Shown: positions 4,535 to 7,608 of the stretch, piece after piece | Layout of the letters: each line of letters opens with the position of its first letter | How positions within the stretch are numbered: the first letter of the stretch is position 1 | Source: Ktedonobacterales bacterium | Lineage (GTDB): Bacteria > Chloroflexota > Ktedonobacteria > Ktedonobacterales > JACDGC01 | DNA length: 7,608 bases | Direction of reading: 5' to 3' | Assembly (NCBI GenBank): GCA_013815535.1 | Contig: JACDGC010000159.1 | Span: forward strand, 1-7,608 | Translations under genes and position numbers: made by a program | Notes under the pieces: generated by a model | Told to the model about the DNA's origin: nothing | The model's input: only the letters and a program-made list of their open reading frames with translations | Database searches by the model: none

Positions 4535-5773
4535 TTATCCCCTTGGCGCATAGGCTTCCATCATGGAATCGAACTCTTTTATTATAGGACTACCATTCCA
4601 TTTTGCTGTGCCCTGTCTAAAAGTGTTGACACGTTGTAGGACAAGATCGGATTTTGTTCTTTGACTAAGCTTTAAGGCTTCAATGGCAAAGCCACATGAT
4701 AACTCTAACTCGCCTGTTAGGCTACTGGCTATAGCCTTATCCGCGTACATGATAGCATGTTGTCGAGCAAACTTCGACGGTAATATGCTTATGCCCTTGT
4801 CGAGTGCCACTATAGCGTCTGATGGCTTATTAAGAAGCAGCAAGCAAGCCCCTTTATAGCCATATAATCGGCCTTCATCAAAATGGGTTTCATAATAGAG
4901 CATGTCTGGTCCATCTTTCGATAACTCAACCTCAGCTTCTTCTAACTCTCGCATACAAGCACTAACGTTTCCAAGTTTTGCATATGCTTCTGCTTGTACC
5001 GCTGCTAACCATGCTTTCGTCGTTCTTGCTCCTTGTTTTTGTGCATGCATTTTTCCTTCTCTCAATAAAGGTAAAGCCTCTAGTGCCTTGTTGCTATATA
5101 TAGGAAGGGAACTCATTTTTCCCAGACAAACGGCTGCAAGCAAAAAGTTTTCCCCTTCTAATGCAGCCTCTTTTGCGACTTGATAATAGTGCATGGCTGT
5201 CCCAAATTGGTTTTTGTCGAACATGATTGCTCCGATCCTTTGCCCTACATCGCTTGCAAGGCCACAGAGACGGGCATGCATGTGAGAGGTATGTGAACCT
5301 TTTAAGAGAGAAAGTATGGTTTCCATATGCCCCGCATAGGCATGGAATAAATCTTGATATCCGACAGTGCTCCGCAACTCCCAGTAAGTGCGTGTTACAC
5401 TTTCAAGCCCATCTATCATTTCCATATCGCCCTGGCTCGGTTTCGCTATAATTGCTGCAAGTTTTTCCCATAAAGGTGTTTCAATGGCGTTCCCGATTTT
5501 GGATTCATCGGATGCAGTTACGCTTTTGCCTTTTTGTGCATGATGAGGTCCGTGAACTAGTTCATCTTCTGTAATATGTAGAGCTTTGGACGCTGGTTCT
5601 ATTATTTTTTGTGGAAGCTCAGCATCGCTTTTCTCATATCGTGATAGTGCGCTCTTGCTAAAGAAAACACTCGCAGCTTTTTCGATTTGTTCGGAAAGTT
5701 CAGATAAGCTATAACCTTTTCTTGCACGCCAGTAGTCAAGGTAGTGTTTCTTGTTTTCGTTACTCACGTTCAT
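4535..5773 (-). CDS. XRE-type HTH regulator with TPR-like C-terminal domain
   Basis: The product is 412 aa from ATG at 5773. Residues 8-72 form a Cro/cI-type helix-turn-helix (YWRARKGYSLSELSEQI, then the recognition helix region SKSALSRYEKSD at 39-50). The remaining ~300 residues are helical, with repeated A/Y/L-rich pairs (for example 183-208, AMHYYQVAKEAALEGENFL, and later KLGNVSACMRELEEAE) resembling degenerate TPR units. This is the architecture of ligand- or peptide-responsive regulators. The frame is open much further upstream, but that part runs through the divergent sigma gene and reads as noncoding. GGAG sits directly against ATG 5773, whereas a GTG two codons later (5767) has a 6-nt spacing from it, so the exact start is uncertain by two residues. 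It is co-transcribed with the flavoprotein and could regulate it and itself. Confidence 0.85.
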   Translation of the reverse strand: MNVSNENKKHYLDYWRARKGYSLSELSEQIEKAASVFFSKSALSRYEKSDAELPQKIIEPASKALHITEDELVHGPHHAQKGKSVTASDESKIGNAIETPLWEKLAAIIAKPSQGDMEMIDGLESVTRTYWELRSTVGYQDLFHAYAGHMETILSLLKGSHTSHMHARLCGLASDVGQRIGAIMFDKNQFGTAMHYYQVAKEAALEGENFLLAAVCLGKMSSLPIYSNKALEALPLLREGKMHAQKQGARTTKAWLAAVQAEAYAKLGNVSACMRELEEAEVELSKDGPDMLYYETHFDEGRLYGYKGACLLLLNKPSDAIVALDKGISILPSKFARQHAIMYADKAIASSLTGELELSCGFAIEALKLSQRTKSDLVLQRVNTFRQGTAKWNGSPIIKEFDSMMEAYAPRG

Positions 5774-5824
5774 CTCCAATTCGCCCTGTATCCTGGTCTT
5801 TCTTTTCTGATGCTCCAACTGGGA

Positions 5825-5854
5825 AGTATTGGGACGCGATGGGATAAAATGCAA
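5825..5854 (-). promoter_or_regulatory. Weak promoter candidate for the regulator-flavoprotein operon
   Basis: On the - strand, TTGCAT (5854-5849) and AATACT (5830-5825) are 18 nt apart, about 50 nt before the regulator start. Matches to consensus are modest (3 or 4 of 6 each). The divergent gap (5774-5926) must hold promoters for both directions, and no stronger match was found for the sigma gene. Confidence 0.2.
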
Positions 5855-5926
5855 CGATTTATGCCTGATAACTGTAGTGTACCACCCAGGCGGGCGGGAC
5901 GAAAGAACGAAAAGAGGAAAACCATC

Positions 5927-6748
5927 ATGGCTGCTCCTGCTGCCCCCGCTGCTCCGCTGTTTGCCCAGGACCAATATCTGAGCGAGATCCGCCACACCGC
6001 GCCGCTTGCCCCAGATGCTGAGGTGCTCTATCTTATGGTTTGCCGTCGCGATGCTGACGCACGTGAACGGCTCGTCGTCGCTTATCAGCCGCTGGTGCTG
6101 AACGTGGCACGGCGTTACCTGCGACGCGATGCCGCAATGGATCTGATGGATCTCGTCCAAGAGGGCAATATCGGCTTACTCACTGCGCTCGACCAATATG
6201 ACCTTTCCTTAGGCACGGCATTCAGCACCCTTGCCTTCACCTGCATCCGTGCGGCCATTACTGCTGCGCTCTGGCAAGGGGATGGGCTGATTCGCCTTCC
6301 TGATCATAAGGCGCGGGCGCTGCGTCGTCTCGACCAAATAGAGGCGGCGCTGTGTGTCTCGCTGGGCCGTGATCCGGCAGTGGCGGAATTAGCCGCTGCG
6401 CTGGCGTGCAAGGTCGCCGATGTACGCGAACTGATGGTGTTGCGTGCTCGGCAGATTTGCTCCCTTGATGCCCCGCTCGGTGATGGCACCGATACGCCTA
6501 TCGCGGATATCGTCGCCGAAGTGTTGGCTCGGCCCCAAGGCAAAGCCGCGCTGCTGGTTGATGCGATAGCGTCCCTTTCAGAAATGGAGCAAACATTACT
6601 CCGTGAACGCTTCGGGGCGGATGGTGGTGATGTGACCCCTCGGCGGGTGGTCGCGGAACGCATGGGTCTGATGCCGCGCGATGTTGAGCGACTGGAACAA
6701 ACCGCACAGCGCAAGATCGCGCGGTACCTCGCCTACGTCGCTGCCTAG
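5927..6748 (+). CDS. RNA polymerase sigma-70 family factor (group 2/3-like)
   Basis: The product is 273 aa and directs RNA polymerase to a subset of promoters. Regions in order: an A/P-rich N-terminus (1-12); region 1.2 (DQYLSEIRHTAPLAPDAEVLYLM, 15-37); region 2 (ARERLVVAYQPLVLNVARRYL, then DLVQEGNIGLLTALDQYD at 75-92, the core-binding 2.2 segment); region 2.3/2.4 (FSTLAFTCIRAAITAALW, 99-116); region 3 (IRLPDHKARALRRLDQIEAAL, 122-142, through about 175); region 4 (SLSEMEQTLLRERFG and the RDVERLEQTAQRKIARYL helix, 217-268). Region 1.1 is absent, which argues against the housekeeping factor. The tandem tryptophans of region 2.3, which help melt promoters in most group 1/2 factors, are replaced by T and C (FTCI for the usual YWWI). 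ATG 5927 is chosen because GAGG (5914-5917) lies 9 nt before it; earlier in-frame starts would run into the divergent regulator. An intrinsic terminator follows. Confidence 0.9.
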   Translation: MAAPAAPAAPLFAQDQYLSEIRHTAPLAPDAEVLYLMVCRRDADARERLVVAYQPLVLNVARRYLRRDAAMDLMDLVQEGNIGLLTALDQYDLSLGTAFSTLAFTCIRAAITAALWQGDGLIRLPDHKARALRRLDQIEAALCVSLGRDPAVAELAAALACKVADVRELMVLRARQICSLDAPLGDGTDTPIADIVAEVLARPQGKAALLVDAIASLSEMEQTLLRERFGADGGDVTPRRVVAERMGLMPRDVERLEQTAQRKIARYLAYVAA

Positions 6749-6768
6749 CTCTCGCTCATCGTCTTCTT

Positions 6769-6798
6769 GGGATTGCCCGCATAGGGCAGTCCCTTTTT
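6769..6798 (+). terminator. Intrinsic terminator after the sigma-factor gene
   Basis: GGGATTGCCC (6769-6778) pairs with GGGCAGTCCC (6784-6793) over 10 positions (one U-G pair) around a 5-nt GCATA loop and is followed at once by TTTTT (6794-6798). It lies 20 nt after the sigma stop. The next gene's ribosome-binding site begins only 11 nt beyond, so this element may also act as an attenuator between the sigma gene and the genes that follow. Confidence 0.85.
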
Positions 6799-6823
6799 GT
6801 GGCCATGGAAAGGAGCCAAACCC

Positions 6824-7000
6824 ATGAATCGCAAGCGCAAGTCGCGTGCTTTTCCCTTGGTGGTTCGTGGCGCGTCAACTGCCGATGCTCTGACGCTGGT
6901 GCAACTCCAGCAAGGTCCGGCAGCGGGGGCAGTGACACGGTTGTTGGTTGAGCTGGCACGCCAGCAAGAACGGGCACAGGTGGTGCCAGATGCCGCGTGA
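6824..7000 (+). CDS. Small hypothetical protein, 58 aa
   Basis: I do not recognise the family. The product has a strongly basic N-terminus (NRKRKSR, 2-8) and then a predicted amphipathic helix region rich in A, L, Q and E (about 19-50); it has no signal peptide, membrane segment or cysteine. The start at 6824 is supported by a very good ribosome-binding site, AAAGGAG (6809-6815), 8 nt upstream. The gene overlaps the next one by 11 nt, suggesting coupled translation. There is no room for a full promoter between the terminator and this start, so transcription comes from read-through or from inside the sigma gene. Confidence 0.7.
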   Translation: MNRKRKSRAFPLVVRGASTADALTLVQLQQGPAAGAVTRLLVELARQQERAQVVPDAA

Positions 7001-7469
7001 TCATGCTGCCGAATGTCGGGCCTGGAACGCCGATCACGATCATCAGGTGATGGCGGGCAATGCTTCGTTCATGGCGTTCTCGGCGCGCATGCGTGCGGTC
7101 AACGGGAATGGGCAGTTATTCCCCCAGCAAGCGGCAAAATATGTGACTCCCGATGCAATCGGCTTGATGGGGCATCGCCTTCCTTTGGCGCTGCAAACCA
7201 TCATCCACACGGCCTGGTCGCATGGGGTCGGCTGGGGTGTCGAACATTGGCTCATACCCCCTGGCGCGACGCCGCCTCCGCCCGATGGCTCCCTCTTCGC
7301 GGATGGCCTATCCCACCATGATTGGCGTGATTTCGCCTCTGGTTGGCTCGTCTGTGATGGCTGCTGGCTCGCCGCCATTTGCCCCCTCTGTCAGCTTGAT
7401 TGGGTTGATCATCCCCTATTGTCGCGCCTGCTGCAAGCGCTCTGCACCCACCACCAAGGGGGCGCATGA
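6990..7469 (+). CDS. Hypothetical protein with a CxxC-x5-CxxC cluster, 159 aa
   Basis: I do not recognise the family. The start is ATG at 6990, inside the end of the previous gene, with AGGTGG (6978-6983) 6 nt before it; the frame is open further upstream but without a better site. The N-terminal half is polar with scattered His and Asn. A proline-rich stretch (IPPGATPPPPDG, 89-100) separates it from a C-terminal part with C122-x2-C125-x5-C131-x2-C134, a spacing compatible with a small zinc-binding knuckle. It is rich in Trp and His (for example HHDWRDF at 109-115). Its stop overlaps the next start as ATGA, so the three genes read as one translationally coupled unit. A nucleic-acid- or protein-binding role is possible, but this is only an inference from the cysteine cluster. 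Confidence 0.75.
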   Translation: MPRDHAAECRAWNADHDHQVMAGNASFMAFSARMRAVNGNGQLFPQQAAKYVTPDAIGLMGHRLPLALQTIIHTAWSHGVGWGVEHWLIPPGATPPPPDGSLFADGLSHHDWRDFASGWLVCDGCWLAAICPLCQLDWVDHPLLSRLLQALCTHHQGGA

Positions 7470-7608
7470 TGGGCAAGATTGCTCTTCCCAAATTGCTCAC
7501 CTCGGCGGTGATCAAGGCGGTATCCGACAACCTCCGCCGCTGCTTCGATGAATGGCTGACCGCCGAGCAACGGCGCGCTCCGCCCACACTGCAAGCCCAG
7601 TTGCAAGA
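7466..7608 (+). CDS. Unrecognised gene, 3'-partial (cut by right edge)
   Basis: The frame opens with ATG at 7466 (a second ATG is at 7469) and stays open for 47 codons to the window end. AAGGGGG (7456-7462) gives a suitable ribosome-binding site, best spaced for the second ATG. The visible part begins MMGKIALPKLLTSAVIKAV and continues through a charged, probably helical segment (RRCFDEWLTAEQRRAPP, about 25-41). It overlaps the previous stop by 4 bp. Too little is visible to name a function. Confidence 0.65.
   Translation, partial: MMGKIALPKLLTSAVIKAVSDNLRRCFDEWLTAEQRRAPPTLQAQLQ

Noticed and set aside
5744..5926. N-terminal extension of the sigma factor
   Set aside because: It would overlap the divergent regulator, reads as noncoding, and ATG 5927 has a good ribosome-binding site.
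5774..6160. N-terminal extension of the XRE regulator (541-codon open frame)
   Set aside because: It runs antisense through the sigma gene and shows no domain; the HTH starts right after ATG 5773.
1..7608. CRISPR array, tRNA or rRNA genes
   Set aside because: No regularly spaced repeats and no tRNA- or rRNA-like segments were seen on either strand.

Overview
The window carries a complete diversity-generating retroelement (DGR), which is the main discovery here. It lies on the + strand from the left edge to about position 3130. In order, it has: (1) a target gene, probably cut by the left edge, encoding a TPR-like/coiled-coil N-terminus and a formylglycine-generating-enzyme-like (FGE-sulfatase, C-type-lectin-type) domain whose last ~43 residues are the variable region VR; (2) a strong inverted repeat just past the VR; (3) a DGR-type reverse transcriptase; (4) an Avd-like four-helix-bundle accessory protein overlapping it by 4 bp; (5) the template repeat TR. 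VR (950-1077) and TR (2810-2937) are 128-nt repeats that differ at 14 positions, and all 14 are adenines in TR. That is the signature of adenine-specific mutagenic retrohoming.

From about 2938 to 3344 there is no convincing gene. This stretch holds a possible structured 3' spacer RNA of the DGR and a putative promoter. It is followed by a small RelE/ParE-like toxin gene and a short antitoxin-like gene. Convergent to these, on the - strand, is a two-gene operon: an XRE-type helix-turn-helix regulator with a TPR-like C-terminal half, followed after 3 nt by an HFCD-fold flavoprotein. By eye, the stretch from about 3130 to 5770 is more AT-rich than the DGR and the right-hand genes, which suggests a separate origin.

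Divergent from the regulator is a group-2/3-like sigma-70 factor on the + strand, ending at a textbook intrinsic terminator. Eleven nt further on is the ribosome-binding site of a tightly packed set of three unrecognised genes (58 aa, 159 aa with two CxxC pairs, and one cut by the right edge).

The organism is a bacterium. The mix of an FGE-type DGR target, HFCD flavoprotein plus XRE-TPR pair and moderate-to-high GC resembles filamentous Chloroflexota (Chloroflexales). This is an impression from sequence style and not a demonstrated assignment. The DGR genes work together as follows: the TR is transcribed, the RT with Avd copies it into adenine-mutated cDNA, and the cDNA replaces the VR at the 3' end of the target gene, diversifying the ligand-binding face of the FGE-like domain.
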